Source: Cyanoderma ruficeps (taxonomy: Eukaryota; Chordata; Aves; Passeriformes; Timaliidae). Taken from it: DNA of 64,000 bases. The notes beneath the pieces are model-generated. The model was not told the DNA's origin. It did not search any database and saw only the letters and a program-made list of their open reading frames with translations. The stretch lies in contig VZDJ01000623.1 of assembly GCA_008694505.1 (NCBI GenBank), positions 5,328,442-5,392,441 of the forward strand. Direction: 5' to 3'. The translations under genes were made by a program, and so were the position numbers. This document shows positions 35,782 through 48,814 of this stretch, piece after piece; the stretch's first letter is position 1, and each line of letters begins with the position of its first letter.

Positions 35782-35789
35782 ATGGTTCC

Positions 35790-38110
35790 CACTACAAATG
35801 TAGCTTGGCCTCAAACATATATTTCATACTTTATTGGATAGCTTATTAAATTTCTATGCTCATACAAAGTAAAAGCTGCATGTCGAAAAGAATTTATTGT
35901 AATTTCAGCTCAATATATTGAATCTTAATATTTGATTGTTATGTTTTTGCAATTCATTTTCCAGTAACTTTCAAGATGTTGAATCTGAAAACGTTCAAGA
36001 AGATATTCTAATATCATACGAGAATCTATACTTACTCATTTTTCTTTCCAGAGCCTATGATTAGGGGGTCACTCCTCTATCAGTGAAGCTCTGGAAACAA
36101 ATCCATATATTTTATATTTTCTAAGGAGTTGAAGAATTCTCTGTCTCAGAAAATACATGGCCAGAAGAAACTGGTGTACTCATCCTTCTCCAGTCTGTGT
36201 GGTGAGGTATGGGTTATAACCTTCTGGAAGTTTCTAACTTCAATGACCCCCTGTCAGACAGCATAAGTTTCAAGAGCTCTTTTTGGGTAACTGGACATTT
36301 GCTTAGCCTGGATCTGAGGCTGAACACTGTTCAACATCAACTTAGGAAATGAGACCACAGCTTACATACATCCAGCACTGTATAAATCCTAATTTGGTAA
36401 GAAACCGTGGAGCTGTCTAATGTCTATGATTAGGGATTTTCCCACTTCTCTGCTGAAAGTGTCATAAGACAGTAAATGTGTTATCATCTTCAGGTAAAAT
36501 TTTGCAACCCTGATTTAAGCCTCAGGAATTTGGTAAAAATAAGAAATCTGAGGTATTCAGTGTGTATGTAGAAGCAGTTTCTGAGGAACCAAAGGAGTAT
36601 AATCTAGGACATGTGATATGTCAGATCATTTGTATCAGGCTGGTAGGAATGGCCAGCAGTTGACAGACCATCATAGGAACATAACATGAGAAAAATATAA
36701 ATAAAGGAACTGTTAAGGTGTTTGCTTATTTTTTCCATTCATGTTTCTTATTTTCAGGCATCCTTTCTCCTTTCAGTAATCTTTTTGGGTCACTGGCAAC
36801 ACAATCCACTTTTCTGATGGTAGAAACACTAACTCCTGATCCCACTCCAAAATTTCTCTTTAGTATTAAAATTTTACATCTTTTTAGGACACATGTGCAA
36901 GATAAATGTCTTGTTCTGATAGAAGATGTGTGATATTGTTGTTGAGAGGACTTTCATGGAATTCCTCTAATTATATTTTGTGAGTGGAGAGGGAGAATAG
37001 AGCTTGTTAAAATAAAATGGGACACACAGTTCTGACTGTGGGTGTCCTAATGGATCACCATTTCAAGCCCTAAGGATTTAGGAGTTCTTTATTTTAAAAT
37101 ATATGGGGCTGCTTTTAAAATATATGGCGCTAATCCATTAGCGCAGTGAAGGTGAGGCTGTTGTGGCTCCATGTTCCAGGGTGCACCAGACTGGGCATGA
37201 ACGAGTGTCCTTGGTGGGTTTCTCACCAGGGACAAAGGTCCCAACATTTTCCTTGAACATCCTCAAGGAATTGGTTCTTGGTGCCCCTTTCACACTGATC
37301 CACAGAGCATTCTCAGCCTGGCAATGCTCCTCTGAATGCTGCTGGGCTTCTGTGCTTATAGTGATTAGTTTTTAATTGAATAATCTAATACATTTTCCAA
37401 CCATTTTTCTACTTGTATCATGGGTAATTGAATTTACAAAGTAATAATTACTCTTCATGGTCAAGAGCAGAATATAAATGCAGATTTCTTCACAGATAGT
37501 TTGAGGGCTTGCTTTATAGGGTTGTATGAGCTGTTCCTATCATGTGTGACCATATTCTTCATAATCAAAATATATTGCTCTTTTCTATTCCAATATTTTT
37601 ATTTCTATGCTTCCACTTATGAATAGTAAGGTTTATTTAATCCTACTTACACATAGTCATGCTGCAAGGCATTAATGTTAGAGATTTTTTTTTCCCTCAG
37701 AATTGACATAAGAGAGAAATTATGAGGATGTATGGTTGGCTTCATAATTTCTGATTTATCCTATGATCAACCCCAATGTTCTAAGGAGAAAATCCTTACT
37801 TTTGTGCTTGGGTGACAGAATTCTTGCCAACAGATTAATCATCTGCCACTACAAGATCTTTTAGACTAATTTGAGTGACAGTGTTGAATGACATGAAAAT
37901 AATACCGGGATCCAATAATATTATTTGATATAGTCTGTTAGGATGGCAGATTAAAAAGTGAAGCCTTAACATGCTCCTGATAGTCTGTTACTCAGGAAAT
38001 ATGTTTCAACTTTTAAAACTATTCTGACTATTCTTACAAGCTGAAGGTTTCCATTCCTGTTAATTTTCTCCTGTATCACTGCTGATAGCATCTGTTTTTG
38101 AATTTGGGAT
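35790..38110. other. Non-coding stretch, nothing recognised
   Basis: AT-rich unique DNA. A GC-richer patch at about 37140-37360 gives a 70-codon plus frame of no known family. The hairpin and short duplication at 37092-37144 are listed separately. Confidence 0.55.
37092..37144. repeat. Short direct repeat overlapping an 8-bp hairpin
   Basis: TTTTAAAATATATGGGGCT (37092-37110) recurs as TTTTAAAATATATGGCGCT (37113-37131). The end of the second copy enters the hairpin GCGCTAAT-CC-ATTAGCGC (37127-37144). The single base that differs (G to C) creates the GCGC half of the stem. Confidence 0.75.
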
Positions 38111-38113
38111 GAT

Positions 38114-38253
38114 GGAGAGGAGAGGAGNNNNNNNNNNNNNNNNNNNNNNNNNNNNNNNNNNNNNNNNNNNNNNNNNNNNNNNNNNNNNNNNNNNNNNNNN
38201 NNNNNNNNNNNNNNNNNNNNNNNGGAGAGGAGAGGAGAGGAGAGGAGAGGAGA
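38114..38253. repeat. (GGAGA)n pentanucleotide repeat containing a 96-N gap
   Basis: GGAGA units occur on both sides of an N run at 38128-38223 and continue to 38253. The gap therefore lies wholly inside a purine-rich satellite-like tract. The 96 N may be an estimate, and the real array may be longer or shorter. A predicted minus frame crossing the gap is meaningless. Confidence 0.95.
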
Positions 38254-38259
38254 TAAGTT

Positions 38260-41200
38260 TCGGTCTTATTTGAATACTGCAGAATAATGATCTGAATTTG
38301 GTTTTGAAGAATTTTCCTTCTTGTCCAAGACAGTCTAAGATGGTATTTGGTAGCACGGTTAGTGGGAACTTACTGACCTTGGAGCCTTCTTTTGAAGTCC
38401 AACCAAGTCTTCAAATAACAACCCATACGGCCTGCAGAAATGGGTTAACTTCTCAAAGAGAAATATCTCTCTTTCACCCCTACAGTGAAAGCCTCATAAA
38501 CTTCCATGAAGCCAGTATGAGTGAAGCACATGACAGAGGACTTGATTTCCCTTTGTGTAAGAGTGAAGAATATAATATATTATTAAGAGGAGAATATAGC
38601 TTTAAACTTTTTTTTATACAGAAATAATGGATAATTATATGTTATTTTAATTTTTTTTTAATTTTGTAACATTTTGTCTATGTATTGCTGTATATCATAA
38701 ATGTGTCATTTAAAATGTTTATGATTTCACTGCACTTAGGGCCAGAACATGAATTATAAACCAAGTATCATCTCATAAGCTTAACAAACAGAAAATACTA
38801 TGGAAGTCAGATGCTATCTGGGGAGTATGTAGGATTACACAAATTCCTTTTGTCTTTAATACAAATAATAAGAAGACACAGTGGTTCTCATTTGTCTCAT
38901 TCGTAATTGTGTCTCTTCTTTCTTCCAATAAAGAGGCCAAATTCACAAAATCTTGTAAGGCCTGCTAAAATGAGGATTTCCCCACTCAAGGGGGCTCTAC
39001 ATTGATGCAATGTAGTGTGCCTTAATAAAAACCAGCCATAGAGGCAGAGGAGAAGCTAAAAAAAAATAAATAATACCAACTATAAAATGTTGGTCTAAAA
39101 TATGAGTTAAAGAATATCAGTAATAGTTTCTGAGTAAGATAATAGATAATTAAGGATTTAAGGAGAACGGGAATGTCCTCAGGGCAAAAGAGGAAACTGC
39201 GATTTTTTTGTGATGTTCGAAGAAGTGAAGGAGTTGCTAAAGCAAATAAATGTATAAAACAAAAGAGAGATAGCAAAGGACTATCAATGGAAGGGGCTTG
39301 GGAGGCTACAGACAAGTTAGAAGAGTAGGTAAATGTAGAAAACAAAATTAATTAAATGACAAAATTAAACAATACCTATACAAAGAATCAAAGAACAAAC
39401 TAATATCTAAGCAAGAAATAACATGACTTTCAAATCTACTACAGTAGATGGACAGATTAGATTTGAACCAAGATGAAATTTCTGAGCTTAATATTCTTAT
39501 TGCCTCTGAGAAGACTGAGATTAATTTATATCTGAGTGGTGCAGAAATGCCATTTCCCCAACTGATGCTGAACATTCTCAAAACCTTGAATCCAGTGCTC
39601 TGAAATTTGGAAAAAGATGAATTATTGTGCAGGTGCCTTCAGTGGAATTTTTTCAGCTAGGAAAAATATTTACTTTTCCATTCCTTCTTATTTTCTTTAA
39701 TATTCCCCCTGGAAAGCTGGCAAGAACAACCTTCCTAATTACCTTTGTTGGCCAAATTCTTGAAAGAAACAGGCTTGCCCAGACTTCTTCAGAGAGCTGC
39801 AAGGAGGTGTGTAGAAATATAGATACTGTTTGTCAAATAGCTCCAGCAAAAGTTGGAAAAATTGAATGAATAACCAATATTACATGGGGTTTAAAAAAAA
39901 ATATTGGGATCTGCCCAATATTGAGAATAGTTAGAATGTTTTCTCTGTGGAGAAAACAGAGATTTGGAGAAGATAGGTTTTTAATGTTTCTGTGTGTTTT
40001 CTCCTATTCTTAGTTGTAAACATCAGGGAAATTATGCATAAAAATGCATATTTAAATTAAAATATTAACATTTCCTGTGGTGTTCTTTTGTAGCCAACAT
40101 TTCCTCATGAAGAGGAGACAGCAAAGAAAAAACTTGGGAAAACACAGATAAGAGAATTACTGTTACAGTGAAGAATTTTGGATGAATGAGAAATTTAACT
40201 CAAGGACAACTGTTCAAAAGTACATGATTTAAAGTTTTAGATTTATAAGCTTCTAGTACTTTGATTATGTCTATGTAGCAGACTATGAATGAGATCTAAA
40301 CTCAGTCAAATGTTAAATATTTCCTTGTCTGTCATGAACTAGAGCTACTGACTTTTCGTATGCTGTATGCTCATGGTGAACTTGGGCCTAAACATATTAA
40401 AAATATTTAAATTAAAGTGCCTCACCTGATATTTATGAAAGAATTTGGATTGTTTTTCATCAGGACTGTGTTTGAGCCCTGTATCTGCAAAACTGTAACA
40501 TGGGACTCATCTCCTCTCCTTCCACCAAAGAGTGTCTGCCAGTGAGAAGCAGTAAATGGAAGCAAATTCATAAGAAATTAAGATTATGGTTGTTTCAGCA
40601 CCGTATGCTTATTGAATGTGTGTCCATGTTAAAACAAGATTGTTAAAAAAGCCTCTGACAATTAAGAAATTAGGAAGGTTAAGTTTACTTGCATGAAGAT
40701 AAATAACCATCTTGTGGTGATATACCCTCTGACAGAAGCAAAATTAGCCATATATTTAAAAACTGCATCATATTTCAAATCTTAAAAACAAGTCGCCTAT
40801 TTCCTAATTTTTAGAGTACATGATTTAAAGAGAGTTTTAAGTGCCTAGTGTGAAATTTTTGAAAATGAGATTGATTAAAATAAAAACTCTGTTACTTTAT
40901 CACTCTCTTAGCCCCTAACAAGTGTGAACTGTAGATTCATTGTTCAGACATGTTGACCAGCCCAGGTAACCTCTTATTCACTGTTATCACAGGCTGTTAT
41001 TCTTTATGTGGGTGAGATAAATGAATACTTGTACATTTTGCCACTGGGTTTCAATGCAAAAATTGTGAAGCCAAATACAGAGTTCAAACCATTCTCCTCA
41101 TTTCCTCTCCAACGTTCTTATCTCTTTCAAGATTCAAGTGGCACCTTTCAGATCTTGCTAATTCCACTTTACCTTCTCCCACTTTTAATTCTGACTGTAG

Positions 41201-43740
41201 AGACCCTTGTCTCTTTCTGTTTCAGTCAGATTTCCCCTCTGAAGGTTTGGTGGCTTTGTTGCCTCATCTGTTCCTGCACCAAACACAAAGGTCATATTCC
41301 AGTTTCTTTCATACCACTTCGAATGCTTAAGGCAAGACCTTCTCAAAGAAAGGGAAGATAAGAATTTAAACAGAGCCACATATTGTTATTTTCAGACTCA
41401 TTCTTGCTTATTTAAAGTTTTCTTTTTGTTTCAATAATTGGAGCATTTTTGTGTGACTGAAACTTTCAGAGGCAAGACATAACTTATGGTAGACGTGTAA
41501 GTTTGCTCTAAAATACTAGCTTTGTCAGAACTGAAAATAATTAAATGCAAGGTTTCATGATGGAAATTACTGGGTGCTCTTGTTAACAAGATGTGAAAAC
41601 AGAAGTAGGTGAACCACACTTATACTTTGCAAGTACACTTCCTGAAGTAGCTGTTAAACAAATTTGTTCTCAGGTCACCCAGCCCTTCTCTGCTTTCTTT
41701 GGTTCTGAAATTGCTCTGACAGGTTTCCAACATCCATGTTTCCTTTCACCTCACTTCCCAAAACATGTTAATCTTGCAGCCAGGACTCTCTGGCCACACA
41801 TGAGTTGAGATTTACTGCTGTGGGATTTTGATGCCAAGGCCAGGAAGGTGTTTTTCCACCAAGAATAACACACAGTATGGGGCAAACTTCCTGTAAGATC
41901 TTACTGCTTTTGCCATTTTGGACCAGCATAAGAGGCCACTGCAGAAAGGTTCTGCTCTTGAGTTGTGATTTTTCCTGATGGCATTTTCCTTTGACAAACT
42001 TCAATCTGAAAAAAATTGTTCTATTCTAAATGTTACATTACCACACTGTAAGGAAAATACACTTATGCTTCCAACGTGCTCTTGATACACTTCAGAAGGG
42101 AATAAGAAAGTTGTGAAACTTTAATTTGTTATTGTAAAATGCAATATTGTTGTGTTTTTAAAAATAGTCAGAGAACAAGTATGTACCTGTCACAAAAATT
42201 CCTATAGCTCTATTTCCACCTATAACATATAATCTATGACCTATAACAGAGTAGCATTATGTGCTATGCAGAGAAATTGGTTGAAAATTTCACATAGTTC
42301 ATATTCTATCTTTGCGTTGCTAGATAATTTTAGGGAAGAAATATTCCATTTCTCTCTTTAAATTTCTAATGCTTAAGAAGTTAGATATTTTTTAAAAATT
42401 GATAATATTGAACGCTTAAGCTGTAAGCTTCAAGTGCTGTACATGTTATATTCCATGTTTAGTGTGTGACTTATCACATCATAATATTTGCAAATGGAAA
42501 TATCTTTAGCTGGCAACAGCGCTATTTTTTTTCTGTGTGAATGAGCCAAAAAAAGTTGCAATATTTATTGAACTTCCTATATTAGTATGGAAGAAGTTTC
42601 AAAAAAATTATTATGAGACCCTTTAAGGCTGATGAATTTACAATCATCTAAAATAAAAAGAAGAGAGAAAGAAGCAGTGTTATCTCTTTTCAAGAAGTAG
42701 AGTTACGGGCTTAGCCACACAGACAAGTTCCCACAGAGATAACAAGCTACTGAAGAGCAACAAACTTGTTTTAACTGTCCCTTTGTGTTCCCTCGGTTTG
42801 TGGCAAATGTGAAGTAATTCAAATAATCCTCATCCTGTTTCATCACATATTTCGTTGAGGACCACAGAAATGTAAATCACTTCTCACTTGTCACAGGCTA
42901 AGAGATTGCAGATAAACGTTGCTGCAGTTCAGCTATATTGGGTAACTCAGTATGGCACTGTGACTTTCCACGTGGCTGTGGCTCGAGACCTAGATTGACT
43001 TTCTGTGCCAACACTGAACCTACACTTTCTGAGCCTCACTCTCACGTCTAAGCTAAAGACATAATGAATACTGCTTTTATGGTTTGTGGTTGCCAATCAT
43101 GAAGGCAAGAGTAACTCAGGAAAGCCTAGCCCTAAAGTATAGGTGGCCTGGAAAAGTGAAAAAGAAATTGAATGTATTGAAAGAACTAGATTTCATATCA
43201 TCATTCACAGATTCGAAATCTTGCATATTCTGATGAGCAAGTAACATTTGGAATATTTGTTCAGTGAAAATAAATTTTAAACTTTTGGAGGTTAGCCAGT
43301 TCTCCTTCCCTATTCTTTATTAACATGTTGTTATTTCAAACAGCAATCCCTTGGTTGATGAGGTTATGATCATATTTAATAATGAATCTTGAGACAAAAG
43401 AAAAATTCTGGCAATGCATTTGCAGTAGCTTCTCAGTTTTAATACAATCACTGTGATTTTTAAATCATTTCTCCCACATGCCTTGTGTTTCTTTTTTGGT
43501 TTGTGGAGAATAAAGGGTTTTGAACTGTGATTGTTTTTGTGAGTTTTTGGGTTTTTTTTTCTTCTATCATAACATTTCAGAATAGAGTTTGACATTGGGA
43601 AGAGAAACTGGGAATATTAATGGTTGCTCAGAACACCAGCATAATCAGATACAGTTTTTCTTCTTTCAACAGATTGCCAATTATTTGGGCTCAGGAGGAA
43701 GAGGTCAGCAGCTGTTAAGTTCTGTAGTATTTTGATGGCA
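38260..43740. other. Non-coding stretch, nothing recognised
   Basis: Unique AT-rich DNA. The longest frame is 117 codons (41008-41361, plus) over a pyrimidine-rich patch. It has a hydrophobic middle but no recognisable family, and is most simply a chance frame. No repeat tails are seen. Confidence 0.55.
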
Positions 43741-43743
43741 TTA

Positions 43744-43910
43744 TCATAGAAACATAGAATGGTTTGGGTTGGAAGGGACCTTAAAAATCGTTTTGTTCCA
43801 ACACCCCTGCCATTGGCAGGGACACCTTCTGCTAGACCGGGCTGTTCAAAGATCCATCCAACCTGGCCTTGAACACTTCCATGTATGGGGCATCCAGCAC
43901 TTCTCTGGGT
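43744..43910 (-). mobile_element. CR1 3' end
   Basis: On the plus strand it starts TCATAGAAACATAGAATGG, then GGGTTGGAAGGGACCTTAAA, CAACACCCCTGCCATTGG, GGGACACCTTCTGCTAGACC and CAACCTGGCCTTGAACAC, ending near CAGCACTTCTCTGGG. This is the reverse complement of a CR1 3' UTR including the tail repeat. It is a 5'-truncated copy of about 170 bp with modest divergence. Confidence 0.93.
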
Positions 43911-43914
43911 AATA

Positions 43915-46900
43915 TATACATAACTTCTGTATTTCAGAAACAAAAAGGTGAGTTTAAAAAAAAAATAAAAACCCCCTGACTTTGATGAAAGTAAGTGTAT
44001 AATTGTAACTTCCCTACAAAAAGAGAAGTGGTAAAATCCATAAGGTCCATGACCCTGAACAAATCTGTGGTCCGTATTCTGCTGAAATAAGCTCTGGAAT
44101 TATATGTATCAGCAGTAACAGTTCCTCACGAGGAATAAATAGTCACAGACAGATCACTGACTACAGAAGGTTTATTGTGAAGTCTATTCACCACATTATT
44201 TAATTTAAGCTAAACTCGATGCCTGGAAATAACTCCATTTAACTGGCTTTGAAAAAAAAACCAAAAAACAAACCCTATCTGAAATGAGATTTACATTTGT
44301 TAATGTGCAAGAGACAGTATCTTCTTTTGGGTGGATACAATTATTTATTTCAGAACTTGACTGGTTGTGCTTCTGAACATTCCAGATTTACTTAAGGCCT
44401 TTTCCTCTCTTTCCCAAACTTTATCCTCCATATCTCAGTCTTTCGTGCATTTTAGTACTTATGTTGGGTGAGATGTGTTTCATATTTTTTCTTGGTCATG
44501 TATTTTTCTCTTTCAAGATTAGGTGAGATGGATAAACGTGGCAGAAAAGACAGAAAGTATCAGAGACTTCAGAGGGTGGTAGGCAAAAATATGAGACTGG
44601 GGAAATGCGGCTCAGAGATGAAGGTGCTGTGAAACACATGGACTGATCAGCCAAGGTTTACATGAAACAAATGAGAAACTCCCTAGGGACTAAGTGGCAT
44701 GAAAAGTTTTCTGCATTTCAAAGATCGTTGAGTTAATTGCATCATCATATGAAAGCAAAGTTCCACTCACAAGGGTGCATGGGGAAAGGGTAAGATAGTA
44801 CAAAAATATTTTTCACCTTTCCTGTTCTCCTTGGATAAAGAGGCTTTTCAAATATTCCTCTGGATGAAATAGAATCTTAGTTTTTTTCTTATGCAAATGT
44901 AACTTTTATGGATTTTAAAACCATGTGGTCTTCTTCAGGGAGCTAATATAAAGGAAAGTTCTAGACAATTGTGTTTCTAGTAAGAGTTAAGTTGGTTTCC
45001 CATCACGACTTTGCCAAGAAATGTCATCTGAAGTCTGTGCACTTTGACTTTTCTCTTTTTCCCTCTTTCTTTCTGTATTTATGTGTCTGTGCATACATAT
45101 ACATATTCTACTCTAAGTACATCTATTACCTCAATAAACAGAAACTTCCTCAAGGAAGTCTCATTTTAATTAATTTTTATTTGCAAAACCTTATTGAAAA
45201 ATGCATTTCATGGCTAAAGGCATATCATACTGATGTGGCAAGAACAAAGTCAATTAATTGATCCCAGTTGCTATGAATAGAATTTCTCTCCCACCTTTTC
45301 ACCTTTGTTTCTGGAAGTACTTTCTGAAGTTAAAATTGCACATGTGGAGTAGACCTGTATTTCAACAAATGAGTTCTGTTAGCACAGTCATTAGGTTTGA
45401 ATTTATGTGAACAGGAGACCAGGAGCATTCTACTAGCCCCAGTGGATTTCTTCAGTTTAGATTCACAATTTGTGTAAGTTATGATAACAGTCTAATTAGT
45501 GGCTTGGACGAACAGTTTTCCACTTGGCAGATAGACTACAATGGCTCTTTCAGAAATTCTACTCATTATGTCTTATTAGTATCAGGCAAGACAATATAAA
45601 TCTCATTTCACAAGGGATTTATAAGAACTCCTACAGAGAAGTGGTCCTTTTTCAAATGACCTCTATTTATTTATTTTTTTTCTGTGTGTCAGCTGGATAT
45701 TTCTGGACTAGTGTCTTTAACATCAAATATAGTATATAACAGTTGGTACCTGAAAATATCAGTGTCTGAGAAAGTAGATAACATTTCTCAAGCTAAAATT
45801 GCTGTGGGGTAAAAATAATGCTAATATTAGTTTATTGTCAAATTACTGTATAAAAATAAAAATATTTTAATATATATGTCCTAATCATACTGCAAAATTC
45901 TAAATGACTTAAATGTAAATCTTGTTCACACATGAAGCTGAACATCTTTATTCTGGATAGGAATTTTAGTTTTAGGTTGGAAGACTGTTTTTTGTTCCAT
46001 TCAAATAAGTTTAAATTGTTTTTCTTTAACTGCAAATTCGTCAGCCACCAGAGCTTTACATTTCTGATATGTTTTTAGAAAAGTGGTCTTTGATTTTTTA
46101 ATTGTCCTAGAATCGCCTTATATTCATTCTGATTAGTTTTCATAGGACTACAAAATGTCTAATTAAATGTTGATAAAGGATTAACATTCTCAAGATAATT
46201 ATATGCAGTATAATGAAAAAAGAAATTGGAAAGTACTATTAATTCTGCTGCTGGTAGAATTTGAGTAGAAAGAGTTGTACCATAGGCAGAAGTTTCCCAT
46301 CCTGTGGAAAGATTCAGCTCCTTCCAAACCACAGCCAGAGGGCAACCCAGCATGGAGCTGTGTTAGGAATTTGTCCCATAACTTGGTAGATCTGGAGTTC
46401 AAGCAACTGGATCTGGGATGAGCTGTACAGAGAATAATTTCAGTGTATGGTATGACAATTGTTCTTCTATAATAACTTTTTGCTGTTTCTGGGGCTTTTG
46501 CTGCAGTAGTTGGTTGAATTTGAACAGCATCAAGTATGTTGCTTATGTTGGCATGTAATTGAAGTGGCATTTGTGTGAATTAGAAAGGAATGGGCTCCTG
46601 TATTTCACACCGTGTTGGCAGGAAAGTGCACATGATTTAGCAAACCAAATATTCATGGACAATATACACAGTTCAAATCGTACAGTTGTCCAAACTTCCT
46701 ATGTAGTGACAAATCCTACAGCAAGTATCTGTTATCTGTTTTTAGGAACAAATATGGTGCCTGTTGCACTATAATGGATTATGTATGTCTTGATTGTAGT
46801 TCCCATTTTAGTGTCAGCAAAATAATACTTTTATCTGTATGAAAACAGAGAGGCTAAGATGCTTTTGCTCACATCTGCATTGGCCAGTGACTCATGCTGT

Positions 46901-47680
46901 ATTTGAGGACGAGGCCGGTTTCAGTCTTTGATCACTGTGAGCTGAGTAATGATTTGCAAAGCCAAAAAAGATATGAGAAAAAAAAGTGTGAGTTCCTCTT
47001 CTCTTAAAACTAGGTACAGTGGACTTAATAACAATGAAAAATAAATGCATGGAGCCAAATTTGGGTTACATACAACAAACTTCATTTGCAATAAAACCTT
47101 TGAATGTACTCATGGTAAAGCACATGTGAGAAGATGGATTTCCCTGTTGCTTTGAAGAGGAGATGAAAGCAAAGTCTGTAAAATCAACAGTGATCATTTT
47201 ACCTGAACAGAGGTGATTTAAACAGAAGGTCTCAGTTGCCTCATGTCTTGGGTATCTTTAGCCCTCAAGTTGTATTTAGCTTATTTGTTCCATTTAATGA
47301 GTGTTTTGTTGTACTTTCTACTACTTCTATGGTAGCACTTAGTGATAACCCACACGATTTTGTAGGAAAAGCTGCAAGTGTGGAACAGCAGTGGTTTCTG
47401 CAGAGAATCAGTGGAATTGTCTTAGGATATGTTCCAAATATAACTCATTTTTTTAGATGCAGAAACCTTTTTTGAAGATGTGCTTTCAGTTGCAATTTGC
47501 TTTGAAACGGGAGAGTTCCTGTACAGCTCAAAAATTTTTACTAGATGGTTTTTATCATAAACCAAGGCTCTTTGGCACACTGCATGTTGTTAAGGAAGTT
47601 TATTTTCTGATAGATGAGGAAAATACGTTATGCATGTCTTGTAAGTACATGCATTGATTTTAGCCAGGTCTTGGGTAATC
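43915..47680. other. Non-coding stretch with unexplained open frames on the right
   Basis: 43915-46190 is AT-rich and shows nothing. From about 46199 to 47657 open frames are denser than elsewhere: 123 codons minus (46199-46570), then 71, 79 and 66 codons plus (46559-46774, 47236-47475, 47457-47657). I do not recognise any of them. The last is bounded by plausible splice signals and is discussed under findings. Confidence 0.45.
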
Positions 47681-48117
47681 AGCATAAAGATGTCTCAGGT
47701 GGGGCTGGAGCACGTCTCCTATGAAGAAAAGCTGAGAAAGCTGGGAATGTCCAGCATGTAGAAGTGAAGGCTGCAGGGCCACCTTAGAACCGCCTTCACT
47801 ACTTAAAAGAAGTTTAAAAGAATAACAGAGTGTACTTTAGTGATAGGACAGGGGATCATGGTTTTAAACTGAAAGAGTAGATTTAGATTGAACAGGAGGA
47901 AGAAACTCTCCCCTGTGGGGGTGGTGAGGCACTGGGACAGGCTGCCCAGAGAAGCTCTGGATGCTCATTCCTGAAAGTGTTCAAGGCCAGGTCAGAGAGA
48001 GACAGGTCTAGTGGAAGGTGTGCCTGTGTCTGGAGGAGGCATGTGAAGGCCTGGACCTTGATCATGGTTTACACCCCCTTCAACCCAAACTACACCAAGA
48101 TTCTTTGTTTCTATGAC
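47681..48117 (+). mobile_element. CR1 3' fragment
   Basis: Sense CR1 blocks in order: GGGGCTGGAGCACGTCTCC, TATGAAGAAAAGCTGAGAAAG, the GATAGGACAGGGGATCATGG block, TTTTAAACTGAAAGAG, GGTGGTGAGGCACTGGGAC, AGGCTGCCCAGAGAAGCTC, then a degraded 3' end with CTTCAACCCAAACTACACC and a worn tail. It is about 435 bp long, 5'-truncated and has no coding capacity. The 121-codon frame over its right end (47977-48342) is a by-product. Confidence 0.9.
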
Positions 48118-48119
48118 TT

Positions 48120-48810
48120 TACTGTAACATTTCTATTTATGTGTGGTACAAACTCAGTTTGCTGGAGCAGTTGTAAAGAAAGCTTTAATGAATACCACAG
48201 CATCTTCCTAGTCTGTGTTGTTAACGATACAGCATTGCAAACCTTTCTTTGCTTTTATTTCAGCAGTGAACTCCAAGTCTTTACAGAAATGCTTCAGGAC
48301 AGAAGGAGGCCACTGCAGTCATTCCCAGTAACACATTACTAATTTTTTCAGTGCTTCAAAGCACTTGTCTAACACTTTGTGGAATGTTCAAAGCTGTGGT
48401 TTCTGGTGCCATCTCTATTGATCAATTCTCCATGTTAATCACTCCTTTGTATTCTGCTGATTGCCATTGTGCCTTCTCCTTTGACCTTGTGTCTCTCAGC
48501 CTTAAAACTTCTAAAATTCTGTGTAACTTTACTACATTTCTTAATTGTTTCTTTTCTCTTGAAAGTTCCCAGTACATAGGGAAGCACACAAAAGGGTTAT
48601 ACTCCCACATGGTGTGTATTAAAGCCTGACTCTCTACACATGAACTTCGGATGGATGGAAATGAGAACCCAGGTTTCAGATCCTTTACCTCGAGTTACTT
48701 GACAATGCCTAGTTAAAATTGCCATTCTACATGCCTTTGCTGGAATTTTCCTTTTTTCATTGGGTACAAAAAAGCACATATTAAATTTCAGAGGTCAAAT
48801 TCATACCTCA
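48120..48810. other. Short non-coding spacer
   Basis: Unique DNA between two plus-strand CR1 copies. It holds a 92-codon plus frame (48351-48629) with no recognisable content. I see nothing else. Confidence 0.55.
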
Positions 48811-48814
48811 TTGC

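Noticed and set aside
38060..38356. 98-codon minus frame crossing the N gap
   Set aside because: A third of it is translated N, so it is an artefact.
40094..40171. Possible last exon after a TTCTTTTGTAG acceptor reading PTFPHEEETAKKKLG.. to a stop
   Set aside because: An acceptor plus 25 open codons is expected many times by chance in 64 kb, and no matching upstream exon is seen.
41080..41360. Pyrimidine-rich patch resembling old LINE 3' text
   Set aside because: Only scattered words fit and their order is not kept, so it was not called as a repeat.
42960..43080. Segment with CTGAGCCTCACTCTC and CTAAAGACATAATGA resembling a forward MIR
   Set aside because: The match is limited to one short block without collinear neighbours, unlike 6690-6850 and 63500-63625.
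48270..48342. Possible last exon after a TTTTATTTCAG acceptor reading SELQVFTEMLQ.. to a stop
   Set aside because: The same base-rate argument applies. It is short, with no partner exon and no recognised peptide.
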